Positions 17,664 through 26,249 of a stretch of DNA of 64,000 nt are shown piece after piece. Under the pieces are notes generated by a model that did no database searches, had not been told where the DNA came from, and saw only the letters and a list, made by a program, of their open reading frames with translations. Origin of the DNA: GCA-2794515 sp034436155. Its GTDB lineage: Bacteria; Chloroflexota; Anaerolineae; Aggregatilineales; Phototrophicaceae. Positions within the stretch are counted from its first letter, which is position 1; each line of letters begins with the position of its first letter. Position numbers and translations under genes: made by a program. The stretch covers positions 28,245 through 92,244 of the forward strand of contig DAOTVP010000040.1 of assembly GCA_034436155.1 (NCBI GenBank), in the 5' to 3' direction.

Positions 17664-19640
17664 CTATGGCGCTTGCGGATAATGCACCACCACCAATGAC
17701 GCGCCTGTGCGGTCGGAGAGTTCTTGGGGCAAATTGCCAAATTGTGACCGAAAACGGGTACGTGTTCCGCTACTGGGGATGAGTACCAAGCCGTTGGGAT
17801 TAATCCCCTCGCTCAGATGCGCCGCATCTTGATGAACACACGGCACGAGTGTCGGTTGGCGCTCCCATTTGGCGATATGCGCTTCAATATTGGGATAGTA
17901 GGTTTTATGCGCCCGTATCACCAACGGCACATGAATCGTCTCGGCGATATGTCGTGCGGTATCTAATATTTCGGCTAATATCGTGTTGGGGATGCTATTT
18001 TCGGTGATGATAAGCATGACCTCTTTTTTGACCAAAATTGATGATGTGATTTTGCTCACGAACACGGGTATTTTTGATGCCCATATCACTTCATCCATCA
18101 CTTTGCCGAACACGGTATTGAACACCGTGCCGTCACCACTCCAACCCAAAATCAGCATGCTGGCGTTATTTTCTGCCGCGCTATGCAGAATGCCCGTCGG
18201 GATGCTGTGATCAATCCGATACACTGGCTTCACATCCACCTCTGCCAATTGCAATGCCGATACGGTATCCATAATCTGTTTCAGATTTTTGGCGGTGGAT
18301 GATTGCCCCTCGCTGGTGCGCGTGATTTTGAGGGGTAAAAGCGTCCCCTTGTTGCTGGTAGCGAGGATGCTGGCGAGCCGTAACAGGTCATCTTGTGTAT
18401 TTGGGTTGGCAATCGGCACGAGTATCCGACTGAATAGGGATTGTTTAGGTGCTGGATCTGGATGATCGGCTTTATCGGTCATGATTTTTGTGCCGTAGCG
18501 TTTGGTCAAAATCGGTGAGGTGACACAGGTGAATAAAATCATCAACACCGCGCCATTGAATACGGCAATATCGAAGATGCCCAATTCCACACCGACCAGA
18601 GTCGCCGCTAAGGTGGATGCGGCTTGCGCTTGCGATAAACCCCACATCACCATCACTTCATCGTTGTTATAACCATAAATCCGACCCGCCAACCACGCGG
18701 CGATATATTTTGTGATATACACCGCCACCACCATCAACGCGCCGATGAGCAAAGCGCGACCATCGGTAAAAAAGATGCCCACATTGAGCAACATGCCGAT
18801 ATTGAGCAAAAAGATGGGGATGAAAAATGATTCGCCGATGAATAACACCCGTGTCATGGCGAGGCTATGACGGGGTAGGGTGGCATTCACAGCGAAGCCC
18901 GCCAAAAATGCCCCGACGATGGCTTCCATACCAATCGCTTCGGCGAAGAACGCCGCCACAAAAATCACGACCAGCACAAATTGGACTTCGAGGTTAATCC
19001 CACCACCAAAACGTCGAAAAAACCACCGCCCAATGCGCGGGACAACGAATAAAATGATGACGGAATATAGCATCAATAACACAATCAGTTGGATTAAAAA
19101 TTGCGCCGAGACATCCCCACTAGCCGTTTGTGCCACACCTGCCAAGACCAGTAGCGCCACGATATTGGTAACAATGGTTGCGCCGATGGTCACTGCGACA
19201 CTCTCGTTTTTGACCAAGCCGATTTGTGTGAGGATGGGGAAGGCGATCAGTGTATGTGATGCAAACAATGACCCCAATAGCAACGAACTGGCGAAGTTGT
19301 ATCCCAACGCCAATCCTAATAACACGCCCAAGCCTTGCGGAAGAATGTAGGTGATGATGCCAAAGACGAAAGATTTATTTCTCACGCGGTTGAATTGTGC
19401 GAGGTCGACTTCTGCCCCTGCCGAGAACATCAGATAAATGACCCCAACCGTTGCCAATGCCGCGATTGTATCGCCCCGTTCTAAAATGGCTAACCCAAAC
19501 GGACCGATGAGAAACCCGCCGATAATTAAACCGACCACTTCAGGCAGGCGCACAAGATTCGAGATAATCGGCGCGATTAAAATCACCCCCATAATGACCA
19601 AGAAAATACCGACTGGTTCATTCATCAATTCTGTAAACAT
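17664..19640 (-). CDS. CPA2-type cation:proton antiporter with cytoplasmic UspA-like region
   Basis: About 658 residues from ATG 19640, chosen because AAAGGGAT lies upstream and hydrophobic sequence starts at once; an in-frame ATG at 19700 would add 20 polar residues. Residues about 10-395 hold some 12 membrane helices of the Na+/H+ exchanger fold (LPEVVGLIIGGFLIGPFGL, FSAGAEVDL, GAFLAGFAVNATLP). The soluble part from about 410 to the end resembles tandem UspA-like nucleotide-binding units (RILVPIANPNTQDDLLRLASIL, MLILGWSGDGTVF, LVVVHYPQ). Such proteins (KefB/GerN class) exchange K+ or Na+ for H+. The gene starts 88 bases after the MFS gene on the same strand, so co-transcription is likely. 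Ion specificity is unknown. Confidence 0.88.
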   Translation of the reverse strand: MFTELMNEPVGIFLVIMGVILIAPIISNLVRLPEVVGLIIGGFLIGPFGLAILERGDTIAALATVGVIYLMFSAGAEVDLAQFNRVRNKSFVFGIITYILPQGLGVLLGLALGYNFASSLLLGSLFASHTLIAFPILTQIGLVKNESVAVTIGATIVTNIVALLVLAGVAQTASGDVSAQFLIQLIVLLMLYSVIILFVVPRIGRWFFRRFGGGINLEVQFVLVVIFVAAFFAEAIGMEAIVGAFLAGFAVNATLPRHSLAMTRVLFIGESFFIPIFLLNIGMLLNVGIFFTDGRALLIGALMVVAVYITKYIAAWLAGRIYGYNNDEVMVMWGLSQAQAASTLAATLVGVELGIFDIAVFNGAVLMILFTCVTSPILTKRYGTKIMTDKADHPDPAPKQSLFSRILVPIANPNTQDDLLRLASILATSNKGTLLPLKITRTSEGQSSTAKNLKQIMDTVSALQLAEVDVKPVYRIDHSIPTGILHSAAENNASMLILGWSGDGTVFNTVFGKVMDEVIWASKIPVFVSKITSSILVKKEVMLIITENSIPNTILAEILDTARHIAETIHVPLVIRAHKTYYPNIEAHIAKWERQPTLVPCVHQDAAHLSEGINPNGLVLIPSSGTRTRFRSQFGNLPQELSDRTGASLVVVHYPQAP

Positions 19641-19728
19641 ACAGTAAAATATCCCTTTCGGAGGATGGACTTGTCCCCGATTTATGACATCCATCCTCAT
19701 TTTTACTGTATTTAGATTACATCACAAA

Positions 19729-21126
19729 TTACGCACTCGCGGGTTGACCATCCAAATTGGAGATAACCACCCCGTTTTCATCGGTTGGATGTGGCGCGTC
19801 TGGCGCGGGTGTTGCGTGATCTTGAATCACATAATCGGGTAGTAGATCTTCTAAATTGCGGATTTGCGATACCGATGCCGCGATTAAGGTGAGCAATATG
19901 CCAACAAACCCGACCATCACCATCATCAAGCCGTAACCACTGCCCGCATCTGTCCCGACAAACGGCGCAAAAAGCGCCCATCCGTCTGTTCCAACAGCAG
20001 GCGCGAATACTGTATCTGCTAACGGACCGACCAATAAAAACGATATGGGCATCAGGAGCATAGAGATTTGCCCCATCACCGCGAATACACGCCCTTGCAT
20101 ATCGGGCGCGACTTTGGCTTGCGTCAGTGACATAAACAACCCGTTTACTATCGGCAAAGGGAACATGAAGCAAAACATCATCACGCCCAAAAGAATGGTA
20201 TTTTGCGACACACCCACAGTTATCATAAACAGTGAGGCGATGAGGATACCGACCAAAATGGTGTGCATCCGCTTTTTCGTGCCACCCCATACGCCAAGTG
20301 TGATGCCACCCGCAATCGCGCCGATATTTTGCACACTTTGGAGCGTGCCGAGCGTGATTTCATCGCCTGTCCGCCCTAAAATATACGGAGTTATCAACAC
20401 GCCCATGCCCGCGAAGAAAAAGTTAATCAACGAAACATATAACAGGGTATAAAGTATGGGTCGATTTTGGCGTAAATAAGCCAATCCAGACCAAATTTCT
20501 TTCCAGAATGTGCCACTAAATTTTTTCCCAACTTCCGTCTGGGTGGGGCGGGGGATGTGGATGCTAAAAATGACTATCATCGCCACCACGAAGGTGAACA
20601 TATCGACCAAAATTGCTAATGATACACCGCCAAGCGCGTAAATCACACCCGCTATGGCTGGGGCGATAATCCCCGCCGTTGGTCCCGATAATTGTTGGAT
20701 GGCGTTGGCGCGGTCACGTTGGTCATTTGGGATGAGCATGGTGACAGAGGCTTGAAAGGCAGGACCCTGAAACACGCCGAACACCGATTGGAGCGTCACA
20801 ATGACATACAGATGCCATAATTCAAATGTGCCAGAGGCAAAACTGATGAACAGCAATAACGTACATATCGCCTGACCTGTATCGGATAGCACCATGACGA
20901 TGCGCCTATCCCAACGGTCTGCCAATACCCCCGATGGACTCGATGCCAACACCATCGGCACTGTCGAGAAGAACGCTATCATCGCCAGTGGGGTAGCATT
21001 GCCTGTTTGTTGAAATAAATAAATGCCAATCGCAATGCTACTGATGCGACTGCCTATCATCGAAAACACTTGGGTCAGAATTAGGGTATAAAAAGTACGT
21101 ATGTTCTGCTTGTGTTCGCCAGACAT
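19729..21126 (-). CDS. MFS exporter (enterobactin exporter / macrolide efflux type)
   Basis: 465 residues with about 12 hydrophobic helices. Motifs typical of the MFS_3 group are present: the N-terminal SRISSIAIGIYLFQQTG region, SSPSGVLADRWDRRIVMVLSD (motif A-like), ASVTMLIPNDQRDRANA and QGRVFAVMGQISMLLMPI. Members export siderophores, macrolides or lipids. The C-terminal 35 residues are polar. GAGGGAA sits five bases before the ATG, giving a clear start. It is divergent from ppk and followed on the same strand by the antiporter gene. The substrate cannot be inferred. Confidence 0.88.
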   Translation of the reverse strand: MSGEHKQNIRTFYTLILTQVFSMIGSRISSIAIGIYLFQQTGNATPLAMIAFFSTVPMVLASSPSGVLADRWDRRIVMVLSDTGQAICTLLLFISFASGTFELWHLYVIVTLQSVFGVFQGPAFQASVTMLIPNDQRDRANAIQQLSGPTAGIIAPAIAGVIYALGGVSLAILVDMFTFVVAMIVIFSIHIPRPTQTEVGKKFSGTFWKEIWSGLAYLRQNRPILYTLLYVSLINFFFAGMGVLITPYILGRTGDEITLGTLQSVQNIGAIAGGITLGVWGGTKKRMHTILVGILIASLFMITVGVSQNTILLGVMMFCFMFPLPIVNGLFMSLTQAKVAPDMQGRVFAVMGQISMLLMPISFLLVGPLADTVFAPAVGTDGWALFAPFVGTDAGSGYGLMMVMVGFVGILLTLIAASVSQIRNLEDLLPDYVIQDHATPAPDAPHPTDENGVVISNLDGQPASA

Positions 21127-21172
21127 AATGTTCCCTCGCTATAGATAAGTGATGTTGTTCAAAAAATAAATC

Positions 21173-21213
21173 TCATCGGGTGTTTGTAAGGAGAGTGCCA
21201 AAGCACCCGATGA
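21173..21213. promoter_or_regulatory. Long stem-loop upstream of the MFS gene
   Basis: TCATCGGGTG (21173-21182) pairs perfectly with CACCCGATGA (21204-21213). It lies about 50 bases before the MFS start, so it could be a leader hairpin or a DNA operator for that gene. No T run fits a simple terminator. Confidence 0.45.
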
Positions 21214-21376
21214 AATTTCTCTGCGTGTGATGAAGTTCGTTGTTATTGCTGTATACGCAAAACGGTTCAAAATGGTTCAAATTTCGCTTAAATTTATTAA
21301 AATACAATATTCAAATTTTGTCAAATGGTTGATGGAATTTGAATATCAGATTTGAGGGTGTTTTGCGGTACAATCA

Positions 21377-21393
21377 TGTGAAAGCATTTCACA
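21377..21393. promoter_or_regulatory. Palindromic operator-like site upstream of ppk
   Basis: TGTGAAA GCA TTTCACA is a perfect 7+7 inverted repeat with a 3-base spacer, about 72 bases upstream of the ppk -10. It looks like a CRP/FNR-type half-site pair but the centre is one base too long for the classic spacing. The binding protein is unknown. Confidence 0.4.
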
Positions 21394-21464
21394 CATGTTG
21401 ATCATGATGGGGAACGTGTATTTCGTATTATCGAAGATGCGTAGAAAACGAATTGTAATGCGAT

Positions 21465-21470
21465 TATAAT
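21465..21470 (+). promoter_or_regulatory. -10 box for ppk
   Basis: Perfect TATAAT, 38 bases before the ppk ATG. The -35 region at 17 bases (TAGAAA) is poor, which fits a promoter that needs an activator. Confidence 0.45.
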
Positions 21471-21507
21471 GATGCAATAATCCGTCAGCACAAACCGAGA
21501 GTGTTCT

Positions 21508-23664
21508 ATGTCGAAGAAAAAAGCAGTCGAGATTCCTGCAGAGGCACAACTCAACCCAGATAATTATATCAACCGCGAAATCAGCACCATCCAATTCAAT
21601 CAGCGCGTGTTGGCATTGGCTCAAGATGAGACCATTCCCCTGTTGGAGCGCGTCAAATTTTTGGCGATCGTCGCCAATAATATCGATGAATTTTTCATGG
21701 TGCGTGTGGCGGGATATTTAGAAAAATTACAAGTGGGCATCACCACCACCCGCCCCGATGGTCTGACACCCGCACAAGTGATGAGCGCCATTCGTGAGCA
21801 TATCACCGCTTTGGTCGCCGATATGCAAGAGACCCGCCGTGTGTTGTTGCGCGAACTCAAAAAACAAGGCATTGTTTTTGTGCCGATGGCAGAACTGAAT
21901 GAAGTTGAACAACGGGCATTACGCGAGTATTTTTATGAGCAAGTGTATCCTGTCCTCACGCCACTCGCCGCCGATCATGCCAGACCATTCCCGTTCATCT
22001 CCAATTTGAGCATGAATTTGGGCGTGTACGTCCGCCGTGAATATACCGATGACGATTTAGAATTTGTCCGCATCAAAATCCCTGAAGTGTTACCGCGCTT
22101 GGTCAATTTGGGCAAGGTGATGGCGCAATATGGCGAACCGCCCGATGTGAACTATCAAGACCATTTTGTGTTTGTCGAAGATTTGACTGCCTATAACCTC
22201 GACTTGTTATTTTCGGGCATGGAAGTTGTCGAATGTCACCCCTTCCGCGTGATTCGCAATGCCGATATCGATTACGAAAATGAGCGCGATTCGTTGGATA
22301 TCAGCACCCTCATCGAAGACAGCTTGCGCGAGCGCCGTTTTGGGTCGGTGGTACGCCTGACGGTGAATCGGAGCATTAGCGAGGGGATGTTGAAGCGGTT
22401 GATTGATGAATTAGAAGTGGATAGAAACCGCGATGTCTACCTGATGGATGGCATGTTAGGGCTTGCCAGTTTATTTGAATTAATGGCGGTGAATCGCCCA
22501 GATCTCAAATATCCGCCCTATCTGCCTAAAATGCCCGAAATCCTCACGATGGGGATGAATATTTTCGATGTTATCCGCCAGCAGGATATTTTCTTGCATC
22601 ACCCGTATGAATCATTTTTAGCCGTTGAGGAATTTTTCCGCACTGCCGCCACCGATCCCGATGTGATTGCCATCAAAGCCACGTTGTATCGGGTGGGCAA
22701 AAATTCGCCCATCGTGCAGGCGCTCATGGAAGCCCGCGAAAATGATAAACAGGTTGCGGTGTTGGTCGAACTCAAAGCGCGATTTGATGAAGAAAATAAC
22801 CTTGAATGGGCGCGTGCGATGGAGCATCAGGGCGTGCATGTGACGTATGGGGTCGAAAAATTGCAAGTCAAAACGCACGCCAAAATTGCGCTCGTGGTGC
22901 GTAAAGAGGGCGATGAATTGCGCCGATATGTGCATTTGGGCAGTGGCAATTACAATTCATCTACCGCCCGCATGTATTCGGATGTCGGATTGCTCACGGC
23001 GAATCGAGATTTAGCCGATGATGCCATTCGCTTGTTCAATCGGCTCACTGGCTACGCGCCCGATACCGAGTATAAACGCCTTTTTGTCGCGCCCGAATAT
23101 TTGCATCCTAGTCTGAGCGAGTTGATTGATAACGAAATCCAAGCCGCCAAAGAGGGCAAACCTGCTCGCCTGATTTTCAAGATGAATCAGCTCGAAGAAG
23201 ATGTGATGATTATGAAACTCTACGAAGCCTCGCAAGCGGGGGTGAAAATCAACCTGATTGTGCGCGGATTGTGTTGTCTGCGACCGGGTGTGGCGGGTCT
23301 GAGCGAGAATATCAAAGTCCGTAGCATTTTGGGGCGTTATTTAGAGCATACGCGCATCTATTATTTCTACAATGCTCCACCCGACCAGCGTATTTATGCA
23401 GGTAGCGCCGATATGATGCGCCGTAATTTATATAACCGTGTCGAGACGGTGTTCCCCATTATCGAACCCCGTTGGCAACGCAAAGCCATGCGAATTCTCG
23501 CCACTGATTTACGCGCCAACATCTTCACATGGCGATTGGATGCGGATAAACAGTATTATCGTATTAATCCCAAAAAGGATGACTTGCTCATCGAAAGTCA
23601 GTTAATTTTCATGCAAGAACCCGCTGGGCTAGATGTCGAAATACCCACATGGGAAGAGTGTTGA
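21508..23664 (+). CDS. ppk1: Polyphosphate kinase 1
   Basis: 718 residues, the usual length for PPK1, which reversibly makes inorganic polyphosphate from ATP. The N-terminal domain opens with NREISTIQFNQRVLALAQD and FLAIVANNIDEFFMVRV. Domain C1 contains KTHAKIALVVR with the expected autophosphorylated His457, followed by YVHLGSGNYNSSTARMY. Domain C2 has LEHTRIYYF with the second conserved His614 and IYAGSADMMRRNLYNRVE. Both phospholipase-D-like halves are complete. GAGAG precedes the ATG. The stop TGA shares a base with the start of the next gene (TGATG), so the SGNH gene is coupled to it. Upstream symmetric sites suggest regulated expression. Confidence 0.97.
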   Translation: MSKKKAVEIPAEAQLNPDNYINREISTIQFNQRVLALAQDETIPLLERVKFLAIVANNIDEFFMVRVAGYLEKLQVGITTTRPDGLTPAQVMSAIREHITALVADMQETRRVLLRELKKQGIVFVPMAELNEVEQRALREYFYEQVYPVLTPLAADHARPFPFISNLSMNLGVYVRREYTDDDLEFVRIKIPEVLPRLVNLGKVMAQYGEPPDVNYQDHFVFVEDLTAYNLDLLFSGMEVVECHPFRVIRNADIDYENERDSLDISTLIEDSLRERRFGSVVRLTVNRSISEGMLKRLIDELEVDRNRDVYLMDGMLGLASLFELMAVNRPDLKYPPYLPKMPEILTMGMNIFDVIRQQDIFLHHPYESFLAVEEFFRTAATDPDVIAIKATLYRVGKNSPIVQALMEARENDKQVAVLVELKARFDEENNLEWARAMEHQGVHVTYGVEKLQVKTHAKIALVVRKEGDELRRYVHLGSGNYNSSTARMYSDVGLLTANRDLADDAIRLFNRLTGYAPDTEYKRLFVAPEYLHPSLSELIDNEIQAAKEGKPARLIFKMNQLEEDVMIMKLYEASQAGVKINLIVRGLCCLRPGVAGLSENIKVRSILGRYLEHTRIYYFYNAPPDQRIYAGSADMMRRNLYNRVETVFPIIEPRWQRKAMRILATDLRANIFTWRLDADKQYYRINPKKDDLLIESQLIFMQEPAGLDVEIPTWEEC

Positions 23665-24776
23665 TGAAAAATCGTAATCTATTAATCAATCTTGGTTTGA
23701 TGCTCGGTGGGACGGCTATCGGTTTGATAGCCGTTTTGCTCATCCTCAATAGTGGCGAACTTCAACTCGGCGGGACGCGCTTCATCTTCACCGATTACAA
23801 CGGCGATAATTTCGTCCATCAGCAAGGCTTGGTGCGCCCGCCTGCCACCAATCGCGTGTTAGAAGATGTGATGATTTTTCGGGATGATGATGGATTCCGC
23901 CGTCCTGCGATAACCGCCGAAAATTATCCGATCATTGCCATTGGCGATTCGTTCACCGATGGCGGACAAACGCCCTGGGTGGATTATCTGGCGCGAACGC
24001 TGAACACACCCGTCCGTAATTTGGGCTGGCGTGGATTCGGTCCGTTGGAATACGTTCAGGTCATGCGCCAGTATGGTGGGGATGGTCACGAGTGGGTGCT
24101 GGTCGCTTTTTTTGAGGGGAACGATTTGGGCAATATCGCCACCTCGCACGATGCGCTCAAAACCCGTGAGATGCTCACCAGCAACGCCACCGCTATCCCG
24201 CCCGATGCCCCCGCCGAAGCCTTCGGCATCCCGCAACAAGACTGGTATCTCTACCCACTCGCACATCCGACCATCGGCGACATCGCTTATCTGAGCAGTT
24301 ACATCTGGTGGCTGAATGGGGAACGCGAGACGTATCAACAATCCAAAAATATCCAGATTCTGCGCGACTCGCTCATCCAAATTCAATCGCTGGCGGGGGA
24401 TGCGTGCTTGGGCTTGATTTACATCCCCAGCAAAGAGCATATCTATTTTCCGTATGCCGACCCGCAGGGCAACCGTCAATTCGTATTGCAAAATGGCGGG
24501 CGCTTGGCGCTAGATGAGGATGGTTGGTTGGATATTATCAACGAGCCTGTGGATTATGCCGTGTGGGATGCCAACAAAGACAACCTGCACCGTGTGGTCG
24601 CCGATATGATTGCCGATATGGACGGCTGGACATTCATCGATTTGCTCCCCGCCTTTCGGGATATGGCGGGGCAGGGGACTCTGACCTATTACGAATACGA
24701 TAGCCACTGGAACGATGCAGGTCATCGTCTGGCGGGTGAGACCGTCGCGGGTGTTGTCGGTAATGGATGTAAGTAA
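23664..24776 (+). CDS. Membrane-anchored AlgX/AlgJ-like SGNH protein
   Basis: About 370 residues from ATG 23664, which overlaps the ppk stop (TGATG). A single N-terminal helix (LLINLGLMLGGTAIGLIAVLLIL) anchors or exports the protein. The catalytic features of the SGNH superfamily are present: GDSFTDGG with Ser96, an Asn-containing block (FFEGNDLGN), and YDSHWNDAGH giving Asp346 and His348. The DxHW form is typical of AlgX/AlgJ/DltD-like O-acetyl transferases or esterases acting on envelope polysaccharides. An earlier in-frame ATG at 23649 is possible but less likely. Coupling to ppk is unusual and of unknown meaning. The substrate is unknown. Confidence 0.8.
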   Translation: MKNRNLLINLGLMLGGTAIGLIAVLLILNSGELQLGGTRFIFTDYNGDNFVHQQGLVRPPATNRVLEDVMIFRDDDGFRRPAITAENYPIIAIGDSFTDGGQTPWVDYLARTLNTPVRNLGWRGFGPLEYVQVMRQYGGDGHEWVLVAFFEGNDLGNIATSHDALKTREMLTSNATAIPPDAPAEAFGIPQQDWYLYPLAHPTIGDIAYLSSYIWWLNGERETYQQSKNIQILRDSLIQIQSLAGDACLGLIYIPSKEHIYFPYADPQGNRQFVLQNGGRLALDEDGWLDIINEPVDYAVWDANKDNLHRVVADMIADMDGWTFIDLLPAFRDMAGQGTLTYYEYDSHWNDAGHRLAGETVAGVVGNGCK

Positions 24777-24796
24777 ATTATGTAGGGAGTGATTCT

Positions 24797-24859
24797 ATGA
24801 AAACGTATCAATTCAAGCATTATAACATGCAGACTATATTCACCCAAAGTGATGTTTAA
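24797..24859 (+). CDS. Possible 20-residue peptide upstream of the dprA-like gene
   Basis: TAGGGAGTGATTCT before the ATG is a good ribosome-binding site, and the frame runs for 20 codons to TAA. The TAA itself is part of the next gene's ribosome-binding region (TTTAAGGATG). It could be a short leader peptide coupling translation to the next gene, or chance. No similarity is recognised. Confidence 0.25.
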   Translation: MKTYQFKHYNMQTIFTQSDV

Positions 24860-24869
24860 GGATGAAATA

Positions 24870-25610
24870 ATGGATTATATCAAACTGACCCACGAATCGC
24901 CTCAATATCCCAAACGTTTAACAGATATATTAGGCAAAAAAGCGCCGTTATCATTGAATTTGTGGGGTAATTTAGCATTACTTGATTCGCCGAGTATAGC
25001 CTTTTCGGGGTCAAGAAATGTGAGCGAACAGGGAATAAAGGTAACAGCACATATCGCCAAGCAATGCGCTGAATCGGGTTGGGTGGTCATCAGTGGTCAT
25101 GCCAAAGGAGTCGATACAACCGCTCATGTAACAGCACTGGAGAATGGCGGTAATACAATTATCGTCATTGCAGAAGGGATAGAGACGTTCAAATTACGAC
25201 AAGAAATAAAACAGATTGCAACACCAGAAAATATATTGGTGATTTCTGAATTCCCCTCGCGTGCCAAGTGGAATGTGGGTTATGCCATGCAACGCAATAA
25301 AACTATCCTCGCACTATCAGATGCCATACTGATTGTTGAACCTAGAACAGAGGGTGGTACTTATGATGCTGGACAACAGGCGCTCAAATATCATATCCCA
25401 CTTTTCATCGCTGAATATGAAACAATTTCACCATCTCCAGAATCTGGGAGTGCCTATTTTTTGCAACATGGGGCGAAGATCTTATATAACCATTCAGAAA
25501 CACAGTTGCCAAGTATTTCACAATTAAAACGTGTTTTAGATATCGATGATAGTGAAGAGACGCTACAACGACAATTATCGTTGTTCGATATTGGACTGCA
25601 AAGCAATTAA
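24870..25610 (+). CDS. DprA-like (Smf/SLOG) Rossmann protein, short form
   Basis: 246 residues from ATG 24870, preceded by AAGGATG; an in-frame ATG at 24849 lacks a site. The core matches the DprA Rossmann fold: IAFSGSRNVSEQG, VISGHAKGVDTTAH, SEFPSRAKWNVGYAMQRN, SDAILIVEPRTEGGTYDAGQQAL. Classical DprA loads RecA on incoming single-stranded DNA. This protein lacks the long N-terminal SAM-like domain and the C-terminal winged helix, so it belongs with stand-alone DprA-like proteins, some of which sit in defence or accessory loci. Codons are more AT-ending than in neighbours, and the stop lies two bases before a decayed duplication, both pointing to an insertion. Its function here is not established. 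Confidence 0.8.
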   Translation: MDYIKLTHESPQYPKRLTDILGKKAPLSLNLWGNLALLDSPSIAFSGSRNVSEQGIKVTAHIAKQCAESGWVVISGHAKGVDTTAHVTALENGGNTIIVIAEGIETFKLRQEIKQIATPENILVISEFPSRAKWNVGYAMQRNKTILALSDAILIVEPRTEGGTYDAGQQALKYHIPLFIAEYETISPSPESGSAYFLQHGAKILYNHSETQLPSISQLKRVLDIDDSEETLQRQLSLFDIGLQSN

Positions 25611-25612
25611 GA

Positions 25613-25907
25613 TCTCCCTACAGGTGATTTATGCGGGATGATGAGATACGCTCACACAGCAACGGTGACAGCAGTCGCCACATCTTTGCTGGGCGTTAGA
25701 TATCCCATTGGGTGATGCCGAATTCTGCCAAAAGGCGAGTCGCCTCGCCATGTGAAATCAACACGGGGCGACCATTCGTGCCGTTGCCGATTTTAATATC
25801 CAGCCAGCGCACAACACCGATGCCTGTGCCGGGTGCCTTCGCCACCGCCTGTTTCCACGCGAGACGGATGGCGAGTTGGTGAGGCGTTTCGATGCTATTT
25901 ATTCCAC
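25613..25907 (-). pseudogene. Decayed duplicate of acpS (with a remnant of the neighbouring gene end)
   Basis: Bases 25613-25907 align with 26211-26594, which carry the end of the nucleotidyltransferase gene and the intact acpS. On the minus strand the copy reads GINSIE, jumps over about 35 residues by an in-frame deletion, and resumes at PHQLAIRLAWKQAVAKAPGTG through GITQWDI, where a 4-base deletion creates a stop before the last 16 residues. Both magnesium ligands of the family are changed: Asp7 to Asn and Glu53 to Gln. The copy therefore cannot be an active holo-ACP synthase. The + strand end of the nucleotidyltransferase gene (coding RVIYAE) is also recognisable at its left edge. Confidence 0.85.
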
Positions 25908-25930
25908 CCACATATGTCAAAGGAGTGATT

Positions 25931-26239
25931 ATGTATCCAATTACTTTAGAACCCAATGCAATACACGATTTTTGTCAACGGTGGGGCATCTGCGAATTTG
26001 CGCTGTTTGGGTCGGTTGTGCGCGATGATTTTCGTGCCGATAGCGATGTGGATGTGCTGGTGCGCTTTCATGATGATGTGCATCGCACCTTATACGATTT
26101 ATCGGTGATGACGGATGAATTAGAAGCCCTGTTTGGGCGAAAAGTGGATATTTTGACACGCAAAAGCATCGAAAATAGCCAAAACTATCTTCGGCGCAAA
26201 GAAATTTTGAGTTCCCTACGGGTGATTTATGCGGAATGA
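25931..26239 (+). CDS. Minimal nucleotidyltransferase (MNT family), without HEPN partner
   Basis: 102 residues from ATG 25931, preceded by AAAGGAGTGATT. The MNT signature GSVVRDDFRADSDVDVLV is intact, with the two metal-binding Asp residues, followed by ALFGRKVDILTRKSI with the third acidic residue. MNT proteins usually pair with a HEPN RNase as the antitoxin, adding AMP to the toxin. No HEPN gene follows: the stop is ten bases from the end of the convergent acpS. A duplicated fragment of this gene's 3' end lies at 25613, so the MNT-acpS unit was once duplicated. Whether it acts alone or on a distant partner cannot be told. Confidence 0.82.
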   Translation: MYPITLEPNAIHDFCQRWGICEFALFGSVVRDDFRADSDVDVLVRFHDDVHRTLYDLSVMTDELEALFGRKVDILTRKSIENSQNYLRRKEILSSLRVIYAE

Positions 26240-26249
26240 TGAGACATGC

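Larger units (their letters stand above)
21127..21507. other. Divergent intergenic region between the MFS gene and ppk
   Basis: 381 AT-rich bases without a gene. It contains a 10-bp perfect stem-loop (21173-21213), a direct repeat of GGTTCAAA spaced ten bases apart near 21264-21280, a 17-base palindrome (21377-21393) and a TATAAT box for ppk (21465-21470). The amount of symmetric sequence suggests regulation of one or both genes. Confidence 0.6.

Noticed and set aside
21377..21393. CRP binding site
   Set aside because: The half-sites resemble TGTGA/TCACA but the spacing is 7 rather than 6, so I report only a palindrome.
23859..24491. 210-codon minus-strand frame inside the SGNH gene
   Set aside because: The + strand gene has catalytic motifs and coupling to ppk; the opposite frame is a shadow caused by codon bias.
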